From contig NC_056544.1 in NCBI RefSeq assembly GCF_910596095.1, positions 7,518,655 through 7,582,654 of the forward strand: a stretch of 64,000 nt of DNA. Reading direction: 5' to 3'. Both the position numbers and the translations under genes were made by a program. The notes beneath the pieces are model-generated. The model ran no database searches and was not told the DNA's origin. It saw only the letters and a program-made list of their open reading frames with translations. The stretch comes from Thunnus maccoyii (taxonomy: Eukaryota; Chordata; Actinopteri; Scombriformes; Scombridae). Shown here in pieces: positions 54,580 to 64,000 of the stretch. Within the stretch, counting starts at the first letter, position 1. Each line of letters opens with the position of its first letter.

Positions 54580-57055
54580 TACAGAAGTACAAGCTGAGCA
54601 CTCAGTGCTTTCATCTTTCTTTTTTTTGACCCTACATTTTCATCTTTCAAACACTTATTATTGGCCTTTTGCTCCTAAAATTCCAATGTTACTTGCCTTT
54701 GAAATGTATATTCATTAAGCAAGTTCTGATGTTATTTTCTGCAACACCAATAAAGTAACTCTATAAATAGGCCTGTCATGTTGCGTCTGCCAGCAGGAGA
54801 ATGGAAATAGGCCTGTGACTTTCCTGCAGATACTCAAGATGAACTAATATTGGCACAGAGCACATATGATTCCTGTTAAAAATGATAAGCATACCCAAAA
54901 TTACTTTTCCCAGCTATAAAATCGCCCAAAAGATTAATAGTGTACACGAGCTAAAGCTTCACTATTTGGTTGTTTGGAGTCAGTGCCGTGTTTGTTTGGA
55001 CACATTGGACATAACTGATAGTTTCTCTGTGTGACATAGAGATTATTTTAATGTTGAAATAACTTACAACTAATTCTGTTTATATTGCTTGTTTATAGTG
55101 GCTCCAACCATCTTTATCTCAGCGTGGGTGATTACAAAGGCTTATTTAAATGATCCTGGGTGAGTTAATCATTTGTATTTGTTCTAATGTCATTAATTAC
55201 ATTACCAGAAAAAAAATTGTAAATACACATTTAGGCGTAAAAAAACCCCCCAAAACAACAACCTTTGGGCTAGTGTGGTGATTAATAGCTGGTCTCATTG
55301 GTGGTCTATGGTGAACTTTTAATCTGCTACACATGCAAGAGCTGCGTTTCATGGCTACGTCCTACAGCCAAAATGCTGACCTACAATCTGATTATTTGAC
55401 TTTCCAATAAAAAAAAAAAAAATGCATGAGGAATTGTGTAATTATCCCCACTAACATTGATGGTGAGCATGGTAAACATTATACCTGCTCAACATCAGCA
55501 GGTTTGCATTGTCATTGTGAGCATGTTAGCATGAGGACGTTAGCATGTGGCTCAAAGCTTTGTACAGCCTCATGGAGCCGCTAGCGTTGTTATAGACCCT
55601 TAACTTCACTTTATTTTGTTCAAAGTTCTTTGCTCTGATTCTCAAGTCTCTTCTGACAGATGCTGGGATATAATTGATGACAATCCATGGTGGATCATCA
55701 AAACACCTATTTTAGCAACCATACTTGTGAGTCACGTCATTCATTAGCAACATTTACAGATCTGCATGATGCAATGACATTAAGTAGTCTGTTATTTTCA
55801 CGGCAGGTGAACTTTTTCCTCTTCATCTGTATAATCCGGATTTTGCGACAGAAGATGAACTGTCCCGACATTGGAAGAAAGGAGTCCAATCAGTACTCGT
55901 AGGTTTTTAAGTGCAAAATATGAACATCTCTTTCATAGGATGTTTACAGTTATTTCTTATCAGATGACATGGAATAAAATTATTTTGCAGCTACCATTAT
56001 GTTGTTGGTGGTGGACAGTCATAGTGCATAGTGACAAGTATTACCTAGATTCTACATTCTCTTGTGGGTTTTTACAAGGATGAACACTAAACCTTCTCAG
56101 TTTCTCATTTTTTTTTAACAGGAGACTGGCTAAATCCACACTGCTGTTGATACCTCTCTTTGGGATAAACTACATCATTTTTGCCTTCATCCCTGACCAC
56201 ATCCACTCGCAATTGAGACTGGTATTTGATCTTATTCTGGGGTCATTTCAGGTAAAGTTCCATATTATATTTTACATGTTACATGCAAACAGTTTGTAGC
56301 ATGAAGACAGTTTGTAAGATCGAGCCAGCAAGTGGTTTGTTTAGATGACATGTTTAATTTTGTATGCTTTGAATAATGAGGTTGCTGATTTGCTGAGTAT
56401 TTAATTGAATGTAAACGCTGAGAGCCAAGTGCAGTGATGGAAACCTAGAGATGGAAAGTATTTCTAATTTATAATCGTTTTAGCTCAGAGTAATATCTCC
56501 AGGGAAAATTTCCCAGCAATCCAAATGATGAACCTCCTGTCTGATCCTGGAGTTGGTCGTAATCTTCCGATCATTATTCATATGCAAACATTTCAAGTGT
56601 TTCCCCAGCTGTACTATCATATTGGTATTTCTTTTCAACAGCTCTTACTGGGCAATATGTTTTATCTGGTTTTACTTCTCTCTTCTCCAGGGTTTTGTTG
56701 TTGCAGTCTTGTACTGTTTTCTGAACGGAGAGGTCAGTAAATTCAAAGCTCTCTAAGATGTTTACCGTCCTTTTATATCACTGAACCTCCAAATCTTGTG
56801 TGTAACACCCACTTAAGGGCCCCCTCTTCATCCTGTTTGTCTACCTCCTCGTCTCTCCTGCAGGTACAGGCGGAGATTAAGCGTAAGTGGCGCAGATGGA
56901 TGCTGCAGCGCTTCCTGGGTGCTGACACTAAGTACCAGCAGCCCTCCATAGGCAGCAACGGCAACAACTTCAGCACCCAGATCACCGTGCTCACCAAATG
57001 GAGCCCTACTACACGCCGGGCATCTGCTTGTGAGGAGCACCTCTCTGCCATCTGA
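40996..57055 (+). CDS. vipr1: VIP/PACAP receptor type 1 (class B GPCR)
   Basis: Thirteen exons join in frame to 443 codons: 40996-41055, 42601-42694, 43748-43858, 50205-50305, 50433-50530, 51507-51636, 53954-54107, 55099-55159, 55660-55726, 55807-55898, 56122-56251, 56691-56732, 56864-57055. It is a Gs-coupled cell-surface receptor for VIP and PACAP. Residues 1-23 are a signal peptide. The extracellular domain holds the conserved cysteines and class B signature ([21 protein letters not shown]) and several N-glycosylation sites. Seven membrane segments start near residue 131 ([14 protein letters not shown]); hallmark parts are [49 protein letters not shown] and [18 protein letters not shown]. 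The ERKYFW and KRKWRRW segments and the tail favour VIPR1 over VIPR2, PAC1 or GHRHR; the a/b duplicate is unresolved. The ATG at 40996 follows an in-frame-independent stop at 40988-40990; a second Met is at codon 3. Intron 3 is 6.3 kb and repeat-rich. Confidence 0.92.
41056..42600. other. vipr1 intron 1
   Basis: Contains a poly(T) run near 41368-41385 and no recognised gene. Open frames here (for example 41641-41913) lack any family resemblance. Confidence 0.5.
44256..44582. mobile_element. TTAAAGCTGC-type MITE in vipr1 intron 3
   Basis: It starts TTAAAGCTGCTCTAAGACAT and ends ACTACTGCAGGTTTAA, with TTAA at both ends (44256-44259 and 44579-44582). It shares its terminal pattern with the shorter copy at 45527-45741. 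Confidence 0.6.
45527..45741. mobile_element. TTAAAGCTGC-type MITE in vipr1 intron 3
   Basis: It starts TTAAAGCTGCACTA and ends TTAGCGCTGCTTTAA, with TTAA at both ends. It is 215 bp and non-coding. Confidence 0.65.
45742..48560. other. Middle of vipr1 intron 3, no gene seen
   Basis: Unique-looking intronic DNA. The open frames here (for example 45819-46184 and 47135-47463) overlap without codon-level sense or splice context. A poly(T) run lies at about 48030-48048. Confidence 0.45.
48590..49690. repeat. Degenerate TCTAC / GAGCTC-rich satellite in vipr1 intron 3
   Basis: About 1.1 kb is built mostly from variants of CTCTACT and TACTGAGCTCTA. Units have drifted, so length varies around 10-20 bases. 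It is interrupted by the hAT-like element at 48721-49000. The long open frames inside are by-products of the low complexity. Confidence 0.85.
48721..49000. mobile_element. hAT-like MITE with 8-bp target duplication, inside the satellite
   Basis: The left end CAGTGGTTCCCAACCTTTTT and the right end CCAGGTTGGGAACCACTG are inverted repeats. The flanks CTCTACTC (48713-48720) and CTTTACTC (49001-49008) match at 7 of 8 positions. It is 280 bp and non-coding. Confidence 0.75.
52780..53130. mobile_element. Dispersed repeat copy in vipr1 intron 6
   Basis: GACTAAAAGTCAAGAAATCTC and its surroundings resemble GACTAAAAGTCAGGATACTTC within 62073-62486. The ends are eroded. Confidence 0.45.
53401..53444. 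repeat. Perfect hairpin (44 bp) in vipr1 intron 6
   Basis: ACAATTCTCACTTGTGG (53401-53417) and CCACAAGTGAGAATTGT (53428-53444) are exact reverse complements. The 10 bases between them repeat TCACTTGTGG, so a 20-bp perfect palindrome is also present at 53418-53437. Confidence 0.9.
54537..54576. repeat. (TA)n microsatellite in vipr1 intron 7
   Basis: An uninterrupted TA run of about 40 bp. Confidence 0.95.
55440..55575. repeat. GCTAACATG-type dispersed repeat in vipr1 intron 8
   Basis: GTGAGCATGTTAGCATGAGG and GGTAAACATTATACCTG match parts of the repeat at 58860-58970. Confidence 0.5.
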
Positions 57056-58389
57056 AACCCATCAAGTGAACTCCGCTCTCTGTTTTTATCATCACATACT
57101 GAATGCATGATACACTGAAGGTCAAGATGACATTTTAGAACTGAAGCTAACATTTGTCTGTTGTAATTGTATCTATTACCTGTCAAAAATGACAAGTCTT
57201 CAGTGTTTTTCTTATTGCCATGCAGGGTAAAAACATTATGGACACACTCCACTTATTCAAAGAATTCGTTAAATAATTATCTTTACTTAATGTTTTTGAA
57301 CAATTAAATTGATAACAGTACAAAAAAAGATCATTGTCATTTTCACAGACTGTTCTTAGGTACAGTAGCTTTGATCAGGGAGGAACTTCCATTGTACTGG
57401 AGGTTGACAGCAAGGACAGGTATCTGATATGTGCGTAAAGGCCAGTATCACACTGATATTTAGGCAAACGGATTAGTTTCTACCACAGTGTGACTCTGTG
57501 CTGAGATCACAGGATAAGTCAAACAGAAATAGTTAATGGCAAGTTATTGAGAATCACCTCTCAGAATAACATTGACCAAGTGTTTTGTAATTGACACACT
57601 TCAGAATACTGCAGGGAAAGAGATCTTCACGGCCAACGTGTGATTTAAAAGGAAATGGGATATTTGGCGAGCATTTTCCATCTGATGTTATGCAATAGAT
57701 GGATGGAGGCAGAGATGAGCTGAGTCCTATAAGAAGCAAGATGTTTATTAAAAGGGTGTGTTACACAAGACGGCTCCAAGCACTTAACCTAATGGCCCAT
57801 GTTGCTTAGGGGACCAATGGTAACAACATTTCTGACAGTGTCAGGCTGTCACCAGCAGTAGTCAGAGGAGGAATCTATATCATAACCAATGTACTGGACG
57901 TTCCTGTCCTGTCTATGACAGTTTTATATGAGGCAAAGACTCTGCTGAATTACTGCCGGATAACATTCCAGAGAAGAGACTAAAGCTCCTGCTTGTGAAA
58001 TTTATCTCTGATTACAGAGGCTTTTAGTTTTGTCTGAGTGCGTAGACTTTCATTTTGACTGTTTCTGCAACTCATGGACCAGATGTATTCCATTATTAGT
58101 CCACAATACACAACATAGTGAATTATTATCAGGCAACAGTGATTAACTGCCATTAACTGGATTGCACTGACAATTCATTTCATTGCATCAAATGTTAGTT
58201 TTCTATTCTATTCTATTCTATTCTGTATTCACAATATAATATATATGTTATTGTACCAAACTGTTTTTTAGACATGCAAGTGGCAGGGCTCTATGTTTTA
58301 CATCATCAGCTGGTCAGTCTGTCAGTGTACAGAGTGGCCAGAATTAAATATATAGGCAACCATTGGATAGAAATTTTGTACAGACATTT

Positions 58390-58970
58390 ATGTTCCCCAA
58401 AAGATGAATCTTAATGACTCTGGTGACCCCCCAGCTTTTCATCTTGCACCACCAGCAGGTAAAAGTTTTCACTTATCTCGTAAAATATCTCAACATCTAC
58501 AAGATGGATTGACATAAAACTTTGTACAGACATTCATGGTCCCCAGAAGATGAATCTTGATGACTTTGGTGGTCGTGTGACTTCTTTTCTAGTGCCACTA
58601 TGAAGTTCACATTTGTGGTTCTGAGTGAAATGTCTTAACTTGTATTGGATGGATTGTCATGAAATTTAGTACACACATTTATTCCCCCTCAGGATGAATT
58701 ATAACTTAAATTTTTCATGTAGAGCCATCATCAGGTCAAAGTTTAATTTTTTCCAACAGTGTTCAGTGACCAAATACCTGCAAAACTAATGGCATTGCCA
58801 TCAGCCTCAGCTGTACTGTGTGTTTAGTGCTAATTAGTTTGCATGTTTACACACTATAGATGCTGATGGCTAACATGATAAACATTATACCTGGAAAAAC
58901 ATCAGCATATTAGCAGCATCATTGTGAACATGCTAACGTTAGCATTTAACTCAAAGCGTTATGCACCATT
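58390..58970. repeat. Dispersed fish repeat with internal sub-repeats
   Basis: The phrase TTTGTACAGACATT plus a following AGATGAATCTTAATGACT or AGATGAATCTTGATGACT occurs twice, about 145 bp apart. The right part is the GCTAACATG-type sequence also seen at 36560-36785 and 55440-55575. Confidence 0.6.
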
Positions 58971-59185
58971 AAGTACAAGCTTACAGGATTCAAAGTCCTA
59001 TCAGATGTAATATGATTTATCACGCTTTATCTATTCTGACATGTTTTCAAACATTTATTTGAAGCGACATCCTCCTCGGAAAGGTATATCAGATGTTTAT
59101 ATGTACAGACAGTGAAAGTGTCACATTTCATGTGGGAGTAATGTTGGAGTATGATGTTCACTTCACTTCCCTTTCCTGTTGCCCT

Positions 59186-59343
<158 letters not shown>

Positions 59344-59727
59344 TTGAACTGTAACTAACTCAAAGTACCTCAGACTAAATGTTGTTGACTAAATTGTACA
59401 TAATGTGAACCTGTAAATATGGATGAAGAATTGGTTCATGGTGATGACTTATAGTGCTCAGGTGTCAACTAGAAATTGATGTTTACATTTAAAACTGTAT
59501 GCTCCTCACTCATGGTATTTGCATAATGTCAATAATGTGTCTACTATTCGTTGCCATGTAAATGTTGTGTAAATATTATGCACTGTACAGTATGTGAAAT
59601 CAGATGTAAAGATGTTATTGAACAAATTGTCAGATGAAGATGAATAAAACCATTTGCACTTTGGATCGGCCCTCTGTTTTTGTAGGAATGTGAGACTCAC
59701 CACTGAAAACAACTCAATCAGCCATTA

Positions 59728-59733
59728 TCTTTA
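59728..59733 (-). terminator. klhl40: klhl40 poly(A) signal
   Basis: TTTATT on the plus strand gives AATAAA on the minus strand, about 256 bases after the klhl40 stop codon. The plus-strand vipr1 signal lies only about 80 bases away at 59643-59648. Confidence 0.55.
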
Positions 59734-59988
59734 TTTCTGCTTTCAATAAAGCAGACAAGTGATAATGAAAATTTATGAAATAATATAACAAGAACAAAAA
59801 AACAGATATACAAATCAACATTTTAGGTTTTTATAAAAGAAATTTGGTGTGATAGTTGAACTCATGTCCTTTATCTATAGCCTCCTCCTGCTGTAAAATA
59901 TGAGATAAAACAACGTGATGCTGGTATAATAACACTTTTTCATCTCCAGAGACCAAGTTCAGTTGTTACCCTGAAACATATAACTTTG

Positions 59989-60565
59989 TTATAACTTTGT
60001 GAGACGCAGAGTGTTGAGACGCACTGGAAGAATAGTGGATCCCTCCGCATAGCTGATCTCTCGTAGAATCCCATTCCAACACTTCTCTGACTCATCATAT
60101 CTGTGGGAAACATAAACACGTTAGTGTTGGGTGGCTCCATAGCATACAATATCATTGCCCATCATTTGCAAAGAATGATTTTGCAATGATCCATTAATAT
60201 TCTATGTGAAGTTGAATTTATTGAGTCAAAAATTAATTTTATTTTCTACTTAAGACCCGCATTGTCTTCATGTATAAATATTTATGTATGGAAAAAGAAC
60301 TTTTTCACAGCGGAAATGTTGAAAAATTACTTGTGATAGCAGGAGAGGCACAGGCACCAATAACATCAATAATGGTTCATTTCCATTTGGGTATGTCAGT
60401 ATGATATGACAAGCATGCACAGTCTTATTATCTTATCTTTCTCTCTCTGCTAGGTGGTTTCCTGTACTTCTTTTTCCGTTGTGTGGTGGAATGGTGTGAT
60501 GGGCGTTTCCCCTATCTGTATGTCCTCTCTAAATCTTTAAAAGTAGGCCATAAATATATAGTCTC

Positions 60566-60597
<32 letters not shown>

Positions 60598-63500
60598 GTT
60601 CAGTAATTACCTAAAAAAGTTGGTCACTACTGTTTTTAGCAAACATCACTCAAACTCATTATTCAAACTCAGACAGGAGGTAATACTGCATTGTCTGGGG
60701 ACTATTTTCTGCTCTTAGTTCACATGTGATGATCTATTGAGTATTAAAGTAACCAGTATGGGGTGCATGGGATTGCCTCAAAATAAACTACAGTACCCGG
60801 TAAAGGATCATGTGAGTTGGTGCATTGTTATTGGCTCATTCATGTGTATTTAATAGTTTTTTGGACAACAGTGTAGGGCTGTGGGTCAGAGAAATAAGCT
60901 ATATCAAGCTTTGGCCAACAGGCAATAAATAATATAATACTTGCTCATGAAATCTGATGACAATTAGAAAAACATAGAATATCACGATTTATACTGTAGG
61001 GTCGTTAAAGATCCTCCCCACACAAGTTTTAAGACAAATTTAAGAAAAATACCCTGCTTTGAATCACAAATTGTGTCTGATATGATTTTTCCACAAAGAA
61101 CGTTTGATTAATGGGTTCAAATTCTTAAAATTACACCTTCTCCTTCTTTTCCACTGAAAAATCCAGAAGCTATGAATATTTCTCATTTCAAAAGTTTAAC
61201 TACTGGACACAAGAAGACTCCTACTTGTCTGAAAAGTCCATTCTCGGTGTATGTTGACTGAAAGCTCCAAGTCTCCATATCACACTTGTGTAATTTGCAT
61301 ACTGGACAGCAATTGGTCACAAAACATGCTAATCAAACAACTTTCTCATGTCCTGACTATGATAAACAATACAACACTAAATAAAAAAGGAAAATTATTG
61401 GGTGTTTCTTTTTTACTTAAGCCAATGAGGACACATTATTATCACTCTTTAGGCATATTGAGATAATGTAGTGGGCTCTTACCTCCAGATGTCAGTCATC
61501 TCTGTTGGGACAGGCTCCTCACTGGTCTCACTGGGCATCATGGCAAAGCCTCCCACAGCGTACAGGAAGCCTCCCATTGACATCAGATTGAGGGAACTGC
61601 GCTCCTGAGGAAACTCTGTGAACTCTGACCAGCTGGAGCATAACAGGACAATAACCCCCACACACACACAAAAGGAAGTGATGAAGGCGTTAAATAAGCT
61701 GTTATATTACTGTATGATACACACAGCAGTACCACCAGTGCTATTTTAAGACCTAATGATGTGCTGTTCATGTTCACTGAGTCATTTCACTACTGTGGAC
61801 AGATGCTTCACCTCATAACGATGAGATAAAGTGGTCATATAAAACAACTGTTGTCTTACCTGTTGCTGGCAATGTCATAGACCTCCACAGAGCTGGTGAG
61901 GCCTGCGTCTGTGACCCCCGTCACAACATAGATCTGGTCTTTGTGGACAGTGATACCAAACAGGGAGCGGGCCTTCTTCAAAGGAGCCAAGTCCTTCCAC
62001 TCAAACTTAGTGGGGTTGTAGACACAGACTCTCCTCATGCATTTCCTGCATAGAAACATTTAACACAGTGTGTTAAAGGGGCTCTCCACTGATTTTGTAC
62101 ATGAAGCTCAGTTATATCACAAGGAGTCCTACTCAGCCTGTGAAAACATGGCAACATATTATGTCTGCTGTGGAAGTTTCAAAAATAACTTCTATCTTAG
62201 TTTGGGATTGAGACTTTAGCGTTTTAACAGAAAGCCTGTGTTACAAACTGAAGGTGTGGGGTTTTAAAGAAGTAGGCAAAGAGGGCCAAATGAAAAATGC
62301 AGTTGAGTTACATTATGGGACTTGTAGGATCAAGTGTTTTTGGCACTTAACCCATACTAGAGACTAAAAGTCAGGATACTTCAGCCTCTGCTGCTTTGAT
62401 TTGGAGTGTTCTTTTTGAAATCTGTCATTTGTGAGTTCTCTAACTTCATGAAAGTGCAATAATAAATAGCTGGAGCAGTCCTTTAAATACTGATCGGTAA
62501 CCATAGTGATACCTGCTGTTACATAATAAGTAAAAGAACAAAATTAGATGAATACTTTAAGTTCGCAAAATGATGGCACTATCATGTAATGACATGAGTG
62601 AGGAATGTCAAATAATGAACTTTTTCCATCTGGGTCCACAGTGTTCAGATACACTCCTGAGGTGTAATCAAATGATTCAATACCAGGTTATAGTTCAAGT
62701 TATATCATCTGGAATGGCACGTACTTGCTCTCAGACTTTCCTCCAATTACGTAGACAAGACCTTTGTGTGATACTGTTCCATGTCCGTACACTTCATAAG
62801 GCAGAGGGTCCGACTCTCCCCATTTGAATGACCTGTGTACACAGAAAGAGTAAATAACATCATGAGCAGTGACTCTATAGATGGTAGAGGTGATTCTACA
62901 GACAAATGCAGGAATAACTCTGATAAAGAAAATGATTGGAAGGCTCAGGAATTCAAGGGGACATAAATATTCCTTCCATATGTCCTTCTGCTAGAACTAT
63001 AGAAATATTATGTAATTCCTTCGATGGGACCATGAGAGAGATGGTTGTGCACTTTATTATTTTCAATGGACTATTCGAATGTAGTAAAAGCAGGCTTGAT
63101 TTATAATCAATGGGATACATTTCTGAAAAAAGACTTCCTTTGTTTTGTCTGAGAGCATTTTCATTTAGATAATGGATACAGCATGGATTATCTTTTTGTT
63201 TTAGAAATATACTTTATTGAATATTAATTAAATTCATTGACAGTGTCTGTACTGTGTTTGTAGCCCCAATTAATCATGTTTTAATTGTTATAGATGCTAC
63301 AGTATAGTGAGTCTAATCATCATAAATATTCATAGCAGTAATACAATAGAAAAAATAGATAAAAATACATTTAATAAAAATAATGTGTTCTTTATACATT
63401 GAAGCCCAATAAGCATTTACATTAATGCATCAGGAAAGACAGAAGAAGTGATTTTCTCCACACTTTTAATGTGCTCCACTTGTTCTTTCCAATTCTTGTT

Positions 63501-64000
63501 ATTACTTTGACAGCATGGATCTTCATTGGTACAGCGCCATGTTAAATTCGGTATCTGTACTCACTGTCTGTCATAGATCATGACTGAGTTCAGCGCGTGC
63601 TCTCCCTCCTTCAGTTCCTTGCCTCCAACAACAAAAATGGAGTTCTCAGCTTCAGTCAGCCCAAACAGGCAGCGAGGGTTGGGTTGTGAGGGCATCCCTA
63701 ACCACTCTGAACTTACTGGGTCGAACTGGGGATGAAGGGAACGATAGGTCAGTGAGGAATGAGACACACAAGAAATCTGCATTTCAAGATGCATGTTCAA
63801 AGCATTCTTTGAGTTTCACAGGATAAAGAGCTATTGATGGTCTTCATGATTGATACTCTACCTGTAGGAAGTAAGAGCTGAACGGTTCGTCTTTATCCTC
63901 CTCGTTGTAGAGAAGCCCCCCGACAACAAACACCTGGTTCTGATTGGTCACCAGGCTGCAGTGGTTCTTGGGAATTTCTGTGGATTCTGAGACCACAAAG
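59989..64000 (-). CDS. klhl40: Kelch-like protein 40, C-terminal kelch exons (partial, runs off right edge)
   Basis: Six minus-strand exons lie in the window: 63862-64000 (open at the edge), 63565-63725, 62725-62832, 61860-62045, 61483-61632 and 59989-60100; all joins keep frame. KLHL40 is a muscle BTB-kelch protein, a CUL3 substrate adaptor that stabilises thin-filament proteins such as nebulin and leiomodin-3. Only kelch repeats are present here, with the usual GG turns ([47 protein letters not shown]). The phrases [28 protein letters not shown] and the end [11 protein letters not shown] match KLHL40 better than KLHL41. The BTB and BACK domains are outside the window. It is tail to tail with vipr1, as expected from their neighbourhood on human 3p22. 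Confidence 0.92.
61005..61340. mobile_element. TTAA-end MITE copy in the last klhl40 intron
   Basis: It begins TTAAAGATCCTCCCCACACA and shares CCAGAAGCTATGAATAT and the TTTAACTACTGGACACAAGA phrase with 6336-6839. The right end is eroded. Confidence 0.6.
62073..62486. mobile_element. TTAA-flanked MITE in a klhl40 intron
   Basis: It begins TTAAAGGGGCTCTCCACTG and ends GCTGGAGCAGTCCTTTAA, with TTAA at both ends. Related copies are at 24539-24930 and 52780-53130. Confidence 0.65.

Overview
The window looks like nuclear DNA from a teleost fish, probably a spiny-rayed (percomorph) species. It carries split vertebrate genes with GT-AG introns, a selenoprotein J gene (a family described mainly from fish), the N-terminal exon type shared by many teleost zinc-finger genes, and dense fish-type mobile repeats and microsatellites. 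The species cannot be named from the sequence alone.

Layout, left to right: (1) 49-876, minus strand: the first two coding exons of a zinc-finger-type gene that runs off the left edge. (2) 4731-13486, minus: a complete 11-exon calsequestrin-1 gene (440 codons) ending in an unbroken run of 63 aspartates. (3) 17041-21058, plus: selenoprotein J, with an in-frame UGA at codon 262 and a foldable SECIS element in its 3' UTR. (4) 22714-29731, plus: complete 16-exon eif2b5 (709 codons). (5) 31930-33032, minus: a four-exon MUL1-like mitochondrial outer-membrane protein that stops right after its second membrane segment and so lacks the RING domain. (6) 40996-57055, plus: complete 13-exon vipr1 (443 codons), a class B GPCR. 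(7) 59989-64000, minus: the 3' exons of klhl40, tail to tail with vipr1; the gene runs off the right edge. VIPR1 and KLHL40 are also close together on human chromosome 3p22, so this linkage is probably ancient.

The genes do not form one pathway. casq1 (Ca2+ store in the sarcoplasmic reticulum) and klhl40 (sarcomere maintenance) are both muscle genes. eif2b5 is a housekeeping translation factor. vipr1 receives neuropeptide signals. selenoj is a selenoprotein related to J1-crystallin and ADP-ribosylglycohydrolases.

The spaces between and inside the genes are rich in short non-autonomous DNA transposons. Several families have TTAA at both ends (piggyBac-like), others begin CAGTGG (hAT-like), and several insertions are nested with readable target-site evidence. 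There is also a truncated LINE, an approximately 1.1 kb degenerate TCTAC satellite, and several long simple repeats. I found no CRISPR, rRNA or tRNA genes, and no wholly new system. The strongest observations are the recoded UGA plus SECIS in selenoj, the extreme polyaspartate tail of casq1, the RING-less MUL1 paralogue, and the reconstructable nested transposons.
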